From positions 1 to 38,646 of the forward strand of contig CALXZB010000013.1 in assembly GCA_944393125.1 (NCBI GenBank): 38,646 nt of DNA. The letters are read 5' to 3'. The position numbers were made by a program, and so were the translations under genes. Positions 16,661 to 24,785 of this stretch are shown piece by piece (positions within the stretch are counted from its first letter, which is position 1; every line of letters starts with the position of its first letter). The DNA comes from an uncultured Clostridia bacterium (GTDB lineage: Bacteria; Bacillota; Clostridia; TANB77; CAG-508). Under the pieces are notes generated by a model, which was given only the letters and a program-made list of their open reading frames with translations, had not been told where the DNA came from and made no database searches.

Positions 16661-18829
16661 TTATGTTCTTGCAAATTTTTTCTCAATATCACTTTTAGAC
16701 ATTTTTATTGCTGTTGGTCTTCCATGTGGGCATGTAAATGGATTTGGTAATGCTAATAATTTTTCCATTAAACTATCTACCTCTTCTTTAGTCAATGCCA
16801 TATTAGCTTTAACAGCAGCCTTACATGCTATTGTTGCTATAAATTTTTCTTCAATTTCTTGCTTAGCTGTTCTTGATATTGAATTAATTTCATCTAATGT
16901 TTCTAAAAACATTTCTTTAGTTTCCAAGTCTAAACACATTTCAGGCACTCCTGTTAGTTTTATGGTATTTTCTCCAAATTCTTCTATCATAAATCCTGCT
17001 TTTCTAAACATTTCCATATTATCTTTTGCTATTTCCATTTCTTTATGACTTAAAGTTATTATATCTGGTAGAAGCATTAACTGCGAATCTTTTACTTCTT
17101 CATTATAATAATTTGCTTTTACTTTTTCATATAAAATTCTTTCATGTGCCGCATGTTGATCAATTATGTACATTTCTTTGTCAATTTCAATTATAATATA
17201 AGTATTAAATACTATTCCTATAAATTTATATGCTGGCTTTTTGTATTCTTCTATATTATCAAACATTGATGTATTTCCAATTGTTGCTATGTCTTTTGCG
17301 TTATTTGTTAAACTTTCTGCTTTTGGTTCACTTTCTTGTATAGGTCTTGTCCCAAATAATTTTAAATACATTTCATTAAAATCTGTGTTCTTTTCTTCTA
17401 TTCTAGAATTTACAATATCTTCTATTATATTTTTGTTTTCCTCTTCTATTTTTTGAACTTCTTTTACGTGATTAACTTCTTGTGTAGGTTCTTGCTCTTG
17501 TCCAGACATTTTTTCTATTGTTGATGGATTTTTTTCGTTATATTCACTTGTTGTTTCTTCTATTTGTATTGTTTCTTCTTGTTTTTCTTCATATTGAGGT
17601 TCTTTATATACTTCTATATTCTTATTTTCTTCAGAATTTGTATTTTGAACTGGTATTTCTTGTTTTAATTTTTCTTTCATTTCTTGAAGTTTTCTTAAAA
17701 TTTCTTGGCTTTTATTTAGTTCTGAAGTATTACTAATTTTATTTGCTGAAACATTTTCTATTGTTGTTGCTTGTCTATTTCCAAAAAGCCCACTTTCTGC
17801 TCTTGTTTCACTTGTAGATTGATATGTATCTGCTACTAATTCTGATTTTAATAAAGCATCTTTTATAGCATGATATACTGCTTTAAATACTACACTTTCA
17901 TCTTCAAATCTCACTTCTAATTTAGCTGGGTGAACATTTACATCTACTTTTCCAGGGTTCATATCTACATTTAATACAAGAAAACTAAATTTTCCTATAG
18001 GTATCATTCCTTTATATGCTTTTTCTGCTGCTGATGTTAAAGATTTGTCTTTTATATATCTTTTATTAACAAAAAATATTTGATTACTTCTATTTGAACG
18101 TGCAATCTCTGGTTTTCCAATTACTCCATAAATATGCATATCTTCATATGTGTAATCTGTTTCTATTAAAGCTTCTGCAATATCTTTTCCATATATGCTA
18201 TAAATAACTGTTTTTAAATCTCCATTTCCATTAGTTTGAATTATTGTTTTTCCAGTATTTATTAATTTTATAGCTATTTCTGGATGTACTAATGCAATTC
18301 TTGTAATTACATCTTCAATATAGCCAGACTCTGTAAAGTCTTTTTTCAAGAACTTATATCTTACAGGTGTATTATAAAATAAATTACTTACTATTATTGA
18401 TGTTCCAACTGGGCTTCCTGCTTCACTTTTATCTAAAACATTTCCACCTTCTACTATTACTTTATATCCGTTTTGTTGTTCAGCAGTTTTTGAAGTTAAT
18501 TCTACTCTTGCAATTGCTGCTATACTTGCTAACGCTTCTCCTCTGAACCCCATTGATGTTACACTAGCAAGGTCATCTGCGTTTCTTATTTTACTTGTAG
18601 CATGTCTTTCAAAAGCAATTTCTAAATCATCTTCAGGAATTCCTTTTCCATTATCTGTTACTCTTATATATGATATTCCACCATTTTTTATTTCAACAGT
18701 TATGTTATTTGCTCCTGCATCTATTGAATTTTCAACCATTTCCTTTATAACAGATGCTGGTCTTTCTATAACTTCTCCAGCAGCTATTTTGTTTATAGTT
18801 AAATCATCTAATACAACTATATTTCCCAT
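16661..18829 (-). CDS. mutL: DNA mismatch repair protein MutL (endonuclease type)
   Basis: Product of 722 aa. The GHKL ATPase domain carries EMVENSIDAGA (30-40), DNGKGI (59-64) and GFRGEAL (94-100). A long acidic, poorly conserved linker spans about 340-520. The C-terminal dimerisation/nuclease domain keeps DQHAAHERILYE, a perfect match to the DQHA(x)2E(x)4E metal-binding motif, plus ACKAAVKAN and CPHGRPT, so this is a nicking MutL as expected in bacteria without MutH. Translation is placed at ATG 18829 because GGAAGGA precedes it; a GTG six codons upstream would leave no ribosome site. mutS is not in the window. Confidence 0.96.
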   Translation of the reverse strand: MGNIVVLDDLTINKIAAGEVIERPASVIKEMVENSIDAGANNITVEIKNGGISYIRVTDNGKGIPEDDLEIAFERHATSKIRNADDLASVTSMGFRGEALASIAAIARVELTSKTAEQQNGYKVIVEGGNVLDKSEAGSPVGTSIIVSNLFYNTPVRYKFLKKDFTESGYIEDVITRIALVHPEIAIKLINTGKTIIQTNGNGDLKTVIYSIYGKDIAEALIETDYTYEDMHIYGVIGKPEIARSNRSNQIFFVNKRYIKDKSLTSAAEKAYKGMIPIGKFSFLVLNVDMNPGKVDVNVHPAKLEVRFEDESVVFKAVYHAIKDALLKSELVADTYQSTSETRAESGLFGNRQATTIENVSANKISNTSELNKSQEILRKLQEMKEKLKQEIPVQNTNSEENKNIEVYKEPQYEEKQEETIQIEETTSEYNEKNPSTIEKMSGQEQEPTQEVNHVKEVQKIEEENKNIIEDIVNSRIEEKNTDFNEMYLKLFGTRPIQESEPKAESLTNNAKDIATIGNTSMFDNIEEYKKPAYKFIGIVFNTYIIIEIDKEMYIIDQHAAHERILYEKVKANYYNEEVKDSQLMLLPDIITLSHKEMEIAKDNMEMFRKAGFMIEEFGENTIKLTGVPEMCLDLETKEMFLETLDEINSISRTAKQEIEEKFIATIACKAAVKANMALTKEEVDSLMEKLLALPNPFTCPHGRPTAIKMSKSDIEKKFART

Positions 18830-18868
18830 TTTATTCAATCCTTCCACATATTCTTTTGTTACTCTTGT

Positions 18869-18897
18869 ATTTTATCATTTATCTTTTTTTTAATCAA
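18869..18897 (-). promoter_or_regulatory. Promoter of mutL-miaA
   Basis: TTGATT (18897-18892), 17-base spacer ending in TGA (extended -10) and TAAAAT (18874-18869) on the minus strand, about 40 bases before the mutL start. Confidence 0.65.
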
Positions 18898-19035
18898 GCT
18901 TTTTATATAAATTTAAACTTACTCTTTTGTTTTATTGTAACACTTTTTTTTAAATCCCATATTATATATTATCAAAAGAAAATCCTAAAGATTAACTTTA
19001 GTTAAGATTGTTTTTTCGCGAAAGGGGGGTTTTTT

Positions 19036-19155
19036 ATGCCAGAAAATAGAGGCTGCGGATGTGGTTTTGGTTTCGGTGATGATTGTTGCTGGATAATCAT
19101 TCTTATACTTTTAATTTGTTGCTGTTGCGGTGGTAACAAAGGCGGATGTTGCTAA
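19036..19155 (+). CDS. 39-aa Cys-rich small membrane peptide
   Basis: A short frame of 39 codons: N-terminal GCGCGFGFG (residues 6-14), then DDCCW, a hydrophobic helix (W19-I27), a CCCC run (28-31) and a GGNKGGCC end. In total it has 10 Cys and 11 Gly. AAAGGGGGG six bases before the ATG is an exceptionally strong ribosome site, and an intrinsic terminator follows 14 bases after the stop, so this is a genuine transcript. Short Gly/Cys peptides with a CCW-hydrophobic-CCCC core are annotated in Clostridium under the borrowed name chorion class high-cysteine protein; no function is established. Its place between the divergent mutL and the vWA protein gives no clear hint. Confidence 0.8.
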   Translation: MPENRGCGCGFGFGDDCCWIIILILLICCCCGGNKGGCC

Positions 19156-19168
19156 CACATAATTAAGT

Positions 19169-19198
19169 CAGGTCTTTTATAAAAAGGCCTGTTTTTTT
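19169..19198 (+). terminator. Terminator of the Cys-rich peptide gene
   Basis: CAGGTCTTTT (19169-19178) pairs with AAAAGGCCTG (19182-19191) with one G-U pair, followed by seven T. Confidence 0.85.
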
Positions 19199-19265
19199 AT
19201 ATAATTTTTCTTTTACTATTTCTTTTTTTTATAAAATATGCTAAACTATTATCGAGGTGTTTTAA

Positions 19266-20660
19266 ATGAAGAAAATTTCATTAGCAATATTTATAATAAT
19301 ATTATTTACAGCAACAACCGTTTTTGCATCGACAGAAGTTACAATGGAAATTGTTGAAAATAATGTATGTACTATTAACTTAAATGAATCTAGTGTTTTT
19401 GAAAAGAAGATTGTTGATTCAAATTTAGAAAATCATGAAGTTACTTTACAATTAAAAGTTACAAATAATTCTGAAGTAATAATTCCTACTGGTGAACTAA
19501 TACTTGTAATAGATAGTTCTGAAAGTATGAATGAAATTGTTGAAGGACAAACTACTAGAAAAGATTTAGTTTTAGAATCCGCAAATAAATTAGTAGAACA
19601 TTTATTAAAAGTAAATCCATCTTCTTTAGAAATTGGAGTTGTTACTTTTTCTACTGGAAGTGAAAAAGATAATGATGGTTATTTAATAACAGGTACTGAA
19701 AAAGATGCACAAAAAGTTTGTAATTTTACGAATGATCTATCTTTATTAAAAGAAAAAATTTCTACAATAGAAGGAACAGGTCAATATACAAATTTAGATG
19801 CAGGTTTGCAACTTGCAAAATCTCAATTTTCTTCAGAAAATAATAATAAATATTTAGTAGTATTAACAGATGGTCTACCTAACTTAGCTGTTGGATATAA
19901 TGACTTAGTTTCATATAATGGGTTAACAGAAGTTATTAATCAAACAAAATCTACTCTTCAATCTTTAACAGATGTTAATGTTATAACTATGCTAACTGGT
20001 ATTTCTGATGAAGAAGCTAATTTTAGAGTTGAAGGTGAAAATTCATATACATATGGTCAAGTTATAGAAGCTGTATTTGGAAATAAAGATTTTCCAACAA
20101 ACGGGAAATTTTATAATGTAGATGATACTGAAATTAATGAAACTATAACACAAGAAATTTATAATGATTTATTACCAATACAAAATACCATAAAAAATCT
20201 AACTATTTTAGATTATTTCCCTGAATATATATCAAATAATTTTAGTATAAAAATACATGATGATTCAAAATCAGAAGTTGCTACTTTAAATACTAATAAT
20301 GAAAATGTACAATATATTTCTTGGAAAATTGATGAACTTTCTCCTAAAGAAACAAAAACTTTAAAATATACTATTTCTTTGAAAGATGAATTTGATGAAT
20401 CAATTATTAGTAAAATTTTAAATACTAATGAAAAAGTTGATATAAGCTATGATGATTTCGATGGAACAAATAAAACTGAAACTTCTAATGTTTCACCAAA
20501 AATAAAACTTACGGCACTTCCTGAACCAGAACCACCAAAAGATGAAACTATAGTTGAAACTCCAATACCTTCTGCTGGTTCACCTATTTATATATCAATA
20601 TTTGTTATACTTGTATGTTTTGCAATATTTTTCAAATTCATGTCAAGAGAAATAAAATAA
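19266..20660 (+). CDS. Membrane-anchored von Willebrand factor A domain protein
   Basis: Product of 464 aa. A signal peptide (1-22, ending TTVFAS) leads to a short beta domain, then a vWA domain (about 75-290) with an intact metal-ion adhesion site: DSSES (83-87), Thr175 and the Asp of LTDG (D202). A second beta-sandwich-like region covers about 305-420, followed by a Pro/Glu linker (EPEPPKDETIVETPIP) and a C-terminal membrane helix (about 439-458) with a basic end (SREIK). It is therefore displayed outside the cell and held by the membrane, not by sortase: no LPxTG is present. A ligand-binding or adhesive role is inferred. GAGGTG lies six bases before the ATG. Transcribed alone. Confidence 0.88.
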   Translation: MKKISLAIFIIILFTATTVFASTEVTMEIVENNVCTINLNESSVFEKKIVDSNLENHEVTLQLKVTNNSEVIIPTGELILVIDSSESMNEIVEGQTTRKDLVLESANKLVEHLLKVNPSSLEIGVVTFSTGSEKDNDGYLITGTEKDAQKVCNFTNDLSLLKEKISTIEGTGQYTNLDAGLQLAKSQFSSENNNKYLVVLTDGLPNLAVGYNDLVSYNGLTEVINQTKSTLQSLTDVNVITMLTGISDEEANFRVEGENSYTYGQVIEAVFGNKDFPTNGKFYNVDDTEINETITQEIYNDLLPIQNTIKNLTILDYFPEYISNNFSIKIHDDSKSEVATLNTNNENVQYISWKIDELSPKETKTLKYTISLKDEFDESIISKILNTNEKVDISYDDFDGTNKTETSNVSPKIKLTALPEPEPPKDETIVETPIPSAGSPIYISIFVILVCFAIFFKFMSREIK

Positions 20661-20669
20661 CTAAAGTAC

Positions 20670-20707
20670 AAAAATAAAGAGGTCATAAAAATGTCCTCTT
20701 TATTTTT
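20670..20707. terminator. Bidirectional terminator between vWA gene and mreB
   Basis: A perfect 13-bp stem (20670-20682 with 20695-20707, AAAAATAAAGAGG / CCTCTTTATTTTT) around a 12-base loop, U-rich on the exit side in both directions. It separates the convergent genes. Confidence 0.8.
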
Positions 20708-21699
20708 TATAAAACATCTAAATTATCTAAAGCTTTTCCAGTTCCAAGTGCAACACATGAAACTGCATCATTAGCAATCATTACATTTATTCCAGTTTTT
20801 TCTTGTAATAATTTGTCTAATCCATCAATTAAACAACCTCCACCTGTCATATATATTCCTCTATCGCTTATGTCTGCTGAAAGTTCAGGTGGCGTTTTTT
20901 CTAGTACAGAATGTACTGCTTCAACTATCATCATAGCAGGTTCTATCATTGCCTCTAGCATTTCACTAGAATATACTGTTATATTTTTAGGAAGTCCTGT
21001 GCTTAAATCTCTTCCTCTTATTTCCATTTCTGTATCTTGAATTTTAGGATATACACATCCTATATTTATTTTTAAGTCTTCAGCTGTCCTTTCTCCTATC
21101 ATTATATTATGTTTTTTCTTAATATATTTAACAATATATTCATCAAATTTGTCTCCTGCTACTTTCAATGATGTACTTTCTACTGAGCCTCCTAGAGAAA
21201 TTACTGCTATATCTGTTGTCCCTCCACCAATATCTACTACCATATTTCCACATGGTTTTGCTATATCAATTCCAGCTCCTATTGCAGCTGCAATAGGTTC
21301 TTCGATTAAAAATACTTTTCTTGCTCCTGCTTGTGTTGCAGCATCTACTACTGCTTTTTTCTCAACTTCTGTAACTCTTGATGGTATACATATCATTATT
21401 CTTGGTGAAAACATTGATTTTCCATTTATTTTACTTATAAAATATTTTAGCATTTTTTCAGTTACAGTATAATCAGAAATAACTCCTTCTCTTAATGGTC
21501 TTGTTGCTACTATATTTCCAGGTGTTCTTCCAAGCATTCTTCTTGCTTCTTGTCCCACAGCAAGAACTTCTTTTGTATTACAATCCACAGCAACAACAGA
21601 AGGTTCTCTTAAAACTATTCCTTTTCCTTTTATATATGCAATTACAGTTGCTGTTCCTAAATCTATTCCTATATCTTGACTAAATCCAAATTTAAACAT
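20707..21699 (-). CDS. mreB: Rod-shape-determining actin homologue MreB/Mbl
   Basis: Product of 330 aa. Actin-fold signatures are clear: phosphate 1 loop DIGIDLGTAT (9-18), VVDIGGGTTDIAVISLGG (phosphate 2), the IEEPIAAAIGAGI connecting motif and the adenosine motif MTGGGCLIDGLD. It forms membrane-bound filaments that guide side-wall peptidoglycan synthesis. The short MFKFGFSQ start is an Mbl/MreB membrane-binding N-terminus. AAGGA lies nine bases before ATG 21699; the open frame runs 20 codons further upstream, but without conserved sequence. mreC/mreD are not beside it, so this is a dispersed paralogue (Mbl or MreBH type) rather than the mreBCD copy. Confidence 0.93.
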   Translation of the reverse strand: MFKFGFSQDIGIDLGTATVIAYIKGKGIVLREPSVVAVDCNTKEVLAVGQEARRMLGRTPGNIVATRPLREGVISDYTVTEKMLKYFISKINGKSMFSPRIMICIPSRVTEVEKKAVVDAATQAGARKVFLIEEPIAAAIGAGIDIAKPCGNMVVDIGGGTTDIAVISLGGSVESTSLKVAGDKFDEYIVKYIKKKHNIMIGERTAEDLKINIGCVYPKIQDTEMEIRGRDLSTGLPKNITVYSSEMLEAMIEPAMMIVEAVHSVLEKTPPELSADISDRGIYMTGGGCLIDGLDKLLQEKTGINVMIANDAVSCVALGTGKALDNLDVL

Positions 21700-21804
21700 T
21701 CTATTCATTCCTTGTATACAATTATTTAGATTTTTCTCTTGGATATACCTATAAACCATTTTATTTATTTTTTCACTTAATTTTAGTTTTTATTCCAATA
21801 TTAT

Positions 21805-22812
21805 CTATTTTTTTATTTTTTGAATGTATCTCCATGAATCTTGACACATATCTTTTAATGTTTTTTGAGCCTCCCATCCTAATTCCTGTTTTGCTTTTTT
21901 AGGATTAGAATAGCATATTGCAATATCTCCTGGACGTCTACAGTCTATTTTATATTTTACTTTTTCTCCTGTTGCTTCTTCAAACGCTTTTACCATGTCT
22001 AGAACACTATAACCTACACCTGTTCCTAAGTTATATACAAAAATTCCTTTTTCTTCTTTTTCTAGTTTTTCTAATGCTTTTATATGACCTTTTGCTAAAT
22101 CAACTACATGTATATAGTCTCTCACACCTGTTCCATCATGTGTGTCATAATCATTTCCAAAAACAGATAATTGTTCTAATTGTCCTGCTGCTACTCTTAC
22201 AATATATGGCATTAGATTATTAGGTATTCCTTGTGGTTCTTCCCCTATTAGTCCACTTTTATGTGCTCCTACAGGATTAAAGTATCTCAATATTGCTATA
22301 TCCCATGTACTATCTGATTTATATAAATCTTGTAGTATTTGCTCTATAAAAAGTTTAGATGTTCCATATGGATTAGTAGTTCCCCCTGTTTTACAATTTT
22401 CTGTAATTGGTATTGTTTCTGGTTCTCCATATACTGTTGCAGAAGAACTAAATATGAATTTTTTTACATTATATTTTTGCATTGTCTGTAATAACACTAT
22501 TGCTCCTGAAATATTATTTTCATAATATTCTAATGGTTTTTTTACAGATTCTCCTACAGCTTTATATCCTGCAAAATTCATTACTGCTTCAATTTTATTT
22601 TCTTCAAATACTTTCTCCAACTTTTCTTTATCTAAATAATCAATTTGGTAAAATTTAAAATCTTTTTTTGTTATTTCTTTTATTTTGTCTAACACTTCTG
22701 GTTTGCTATTTGCAAAATTGTCAATTATAACAACTTCTCTTCCTTCATTTAATAACTCAACTGTTGTATGACTTCCTATATAACCAGCTCCACCAGTTAC
22801 TAATATTGCCAT
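21805..22812 (-). CDS. galE: UDP-glucose 4-epimerase GalE
   Basis: Product of 335 aa, standard length. NAD-binding GGAGYIGSH (7-15), the active-site YGTSK (YxxxK) and SSSATVYG, plus [12 protein letters not shown] and RRPGDIA near the sugar-nucleotide site. It interconverts UDP-glucose and UDP-galactose, for galactose use and for making galactosylated wall polymers or glycans. AGGAGG lies six bases before ATG 22812; an in-frame extension of ten codons upstream has no ribosome site. It has its own promoter and precedes mreB by about 105 bases; no other galactose genes are near, which suggests an envelope rather than catabolic role. Confidence 0.96.
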   Translation of the reverse strand: MAILVTGGAGYIGSHTTVELLNEGREVVIIDNFANSKPEVLDKIKEITKKDFKFYQIDYLDKEKLEKVFEENKIEAVMNFAGYKAVGESVKKPLEYYENNISGAIVLLQTMQKYNVKKFIFSSSATVYGEPETIPITENCKTGGTTNPYGTSKLFIEQILQDLYKSDSTWDIAILRYFNPVGAHKSGLIGEEPQGIPNNLMPYIVRVAAGQLEQLSVFGNDYDTHDGTGVRDYIHVVDLAKGHIKALEKLEKEEKGIFVYNLGTGVGYSVLDMVKAFEEATGEKVKYKIDCRRPGDIAICYSNPKKAKQELGWEAQKTLKDMCQDSWRYIQKIKK

Positions 22813-22847
22813 AATATTCCTCCTTATTGTTTTAATTTTCATGAATT

Positions 22848-22876
22848 AGTATATCATTAAAATATAATATTTTCAA
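22848..22876 (-). promoter_or_regulatory. Promoter of galE
   Basis: TTGAAA (22876-22871), 17-base spacer ending in TGA (extended -10), TATACT (22853-22848) on the minus strand, 35 bases before the galE start. Confidence 0.7.
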
Positions 22877-22888
22877 TACTAAAACATG

Positions 22889-22929
22889 AAAAACAGTCTG
22901 CACTAGTTACTGTTTACAGATTGTTTTTT
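22889..22929. terminator. Terminator after recO
   Basis: AAAAACAGTCTG (22889-22900) pairs with CAGATTGTTTTT (22917-22928) with one G-U or A-C position depending on strand. On the minus strand the stem exits into TTTTT, closing the era-yqzL-recO unit just after the recO stop. Confidence 0.65.
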
Positions 22930-23645
22930 CAAATTTTGTATTCTTTTTCTAATTTCTCATTAAAATATAATTTACTTATTAATTTTAACTCATTTAAAGA
23001 TTCATCTTTCAAATTAAATGAATATAATTTTTTTGCAGGAACCATTACTATATATTTTATTGCAGTTGCTGTACTTTCACTCATTTGTAAACAACTTTTA
23101 TCTTGTTTAGCACAAGATTCACATTTAAATCCATTGTCTTTTAAACTAAAAAAGTGTAATTTTTGGGTTTGTTTGCAATTTGTACATTCTGTTATTCTTG
23201 GTGTAAATCCTAAAAAGCATAATAACTTTAGTTTAAATATACTAATAATTAATTCTGGATTTTTTTCTGTTTCTGATAATACATACAATGTGTTTAAAAA
23301 TAATTGTAATATCTTATATGAATTTTGATTTTCTTCTGTTACATCTCTTATAATTTTAGTTATTTCTACTGCATAATTTAATTTATCTAAATCTGTTCTT
23401 ATGTTATAAAAAACTTCAATTGTTTCACATGAATTTATATTATATGTATTAGCTCCTTTATACATTATATACTCTCCAAAACATAAAAATTGAGTTCCTG
23501 CAAGTAAGGCGCTTTTAGGTCTCCTAGCGCCTTTTGCAACACATGATATTTTTCCAAGTCCTGGTGTTAACATTGTTAACATTTTATCATAGTCTCCTAA
23601 ATTATTTTCAGAAATTATTATACCACTCATTTTTACTGTTCCCAT
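22929..23645 (-). CDS. recO: DNA repair protein RecO
   Basis: Product of 238 aa. N-terminal OB-fold (SGIIISENNLGDYDKMLTMLTP, GKISCVAKGARRPKS) followed by a helical domain and a four-Cys zinc site: CxxC at 154/157 and 175/178. RecO helps RecR load RecA onto SSB-coated single strands in recombinational repair. GGAGG six bases before ATG 23645 decides the start, which lies inside yqzL: the two frames overlap by 38 bases, suggesting coupled translation. An in-frame ATG eight codons upstream lacks a ribosome site. Last gene of the era unit. Confidence 0.95.
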   Translation of the reverse strand: MGTVKMSGIIISENNLGDYDKMLTMLTPGLGKISCVAKGARRPKSALLAGTQFLCFGEYIMYKGANTYNINSCETIEVFYNIRTDLDKLNYAVEITKIIRDVTEENQNSYKILQLFLNTLYVLSETEKNPELIISIFKLKLLCFLGFTPRITECTNCKQTQKLHFFSLKDNGFKCESCAKQDKSCLQMSESTATAIKYIVMVPAKKLYSFNLKDESLNELKLISKLYFNEKLEKEYKI

Positions 23646-23799
23646 TATGTTCCTCCATTTGTTGCTCATTTTTTAGTATTATATTATTTTGATCTTGTTC
23701 TTTTATTTGTTGTTCTATATTTTGGATTTGCTTAAGTTCCAAATATGTGTTTAAATCTCCAGTATTTTTAAAAGCATTCCATGCAATTTTTTTTATCAT
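23608..23799 (-). CDS. yqzL: YqzL family small protein
   Basis: Product of 63 aa. The first 30 residues (IAWNAFKNTGDLNTYLELKQI) match the YqzL pattern of an aromatic N-terminal segment, GD/GN and TYLxLK; the remainder is a hydrophilic Gln/Asn/Glu-rich tail that seems longer than in Bacillus. YqzL lies between era and recO in many Firmicutes, as here, and its function is unknown. AAAGGAAG precedes the ATG. It overlaps the recO start by 38 bases. Confidence 0.85.
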   Translation of the reverse strand: MIKKIAWNAFKNTGDLNTYLELKQIQNIEQQIKEQDQNNIILKNEQQMEEHNGNSKNEWYNNF

Positions 23800-23867
23800 A
23801 AGCTTTCACTTCCTTTAGTTATATCTTTTGCAATTTTTTACTAATTATACAGATTTGTTAAATATAA

Positions 23868-24770
23868 TTATTGCATTTTAAACTGCTTTACAATTGAATC
23901 ATTATCTTGCCAATCTTCTTTTACTTTTACCCATGTTTTTAAATTTATTTTTGTATCAAAATTTTTTTCCATCTCAATTCTTGCAGTTTGACCTATTCGT
24001 TTTAGCATTTCACCATTTTTTCCTATAATAATACCTTTATGAGAATTTCTCATACAAAAAATAGTTGCCTCTATATCATATAGGCCTTCTCCTTTTTGAT
24101 TCTTTCTAAATTTCATTTTATTTACTTCTACATAAATTCCATGTGGTACTTCATCTTTTAAAAATATTAATGCTTTTTCTCTAATGGTTTCTTCTGCTAA
24201 TTGTCTTAATGTTTGATCTGTATATTCTTCTATATTATAATATGCTGGTCCTGGTTTTAAGTTCTTTTCTATTTCATCTAAAATTACTTTTCTATATTTT
24301 TCTTTTAAAGATGATATAGGAATAACTGCTTCAAAATTGTATTGTTTTTGGTATATGTATATTAAATTTAATAATTTTTCTTTTTTTACTAAATCAATTT
24401 TATTTATTATTAATATTGTTTTTTTATTTGATTCTTTTATTTTTTCTAGGATTTTCATATCTCCTCTACCTATTTCTTCACTATTTGCCTCAATTACAAA
24501 CAATATTAAGTCTATATCATTAATAACTCCAAATGATGTTTCTATCATTGTTTCATTTAGTTTTGTTTTAGGTTTATGTATGCCTGGTGTATCAATAAAA
24601 ATTATTTGTGAATTTTCTGTATTTACAATTCCTCTTATTGCAGTTCTTGTTGTTTGTACTTTATTTGCTGTTGCTGCAATTTTTTCTCCTACTAGTAAAT
24701 TTATAAGTGTTGATTTTCCGACATTTGTTCTTCCTAATATTGCAACAAAGCCTGATTTAAATTCTGTCAT
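23868..24770 (-). CDS. era: GTPase Era
   Basis: Product of 300 aa. G1 GRTNVGKS (13-20), G3 DTPG (60-63), G4 NKID (123-126), SSLK-type G5, and a C-terminal KH domain with the GxxG loop IGKNGE (near 246). Era binds the 3' end of 16S rRNA and acts as a checkpoint in 30S assembly. AAAGGAAA precedes the ATG. It follows the 764-aa unknown by 15 bases and precedes yqzL by 68. Confidence 0.97.
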   Translation of the reverse strand: MTEFKSGFVAILGRTNVGKSTLINLLVGEKIAATANKVQTTRTAIRGIVNTENSQIIFIDTPGIHKPKTKLNETMIETSFGVINDIDLILFVIEANSEEIGRGDMKILEKIKESNKKTILIINKIDLVKKEKLLNLIYIYQKQYNFEAVIPISSLKEKYRKVILDEIEKNLKPGPAYYNIEEYTDQTLRQLAEETIREKALIFLKDEVPHGIYVEVNKMKFRKNQKGEGLYDIEATIFCMRNSHKGIIIGKNGEMLKRIGQTARIEMEKNFDTKINLKTWVKVKEDWQDNDSIVKQFKMQ

Positions 24771-24785
24771 TTTATTTCCTTTCTT

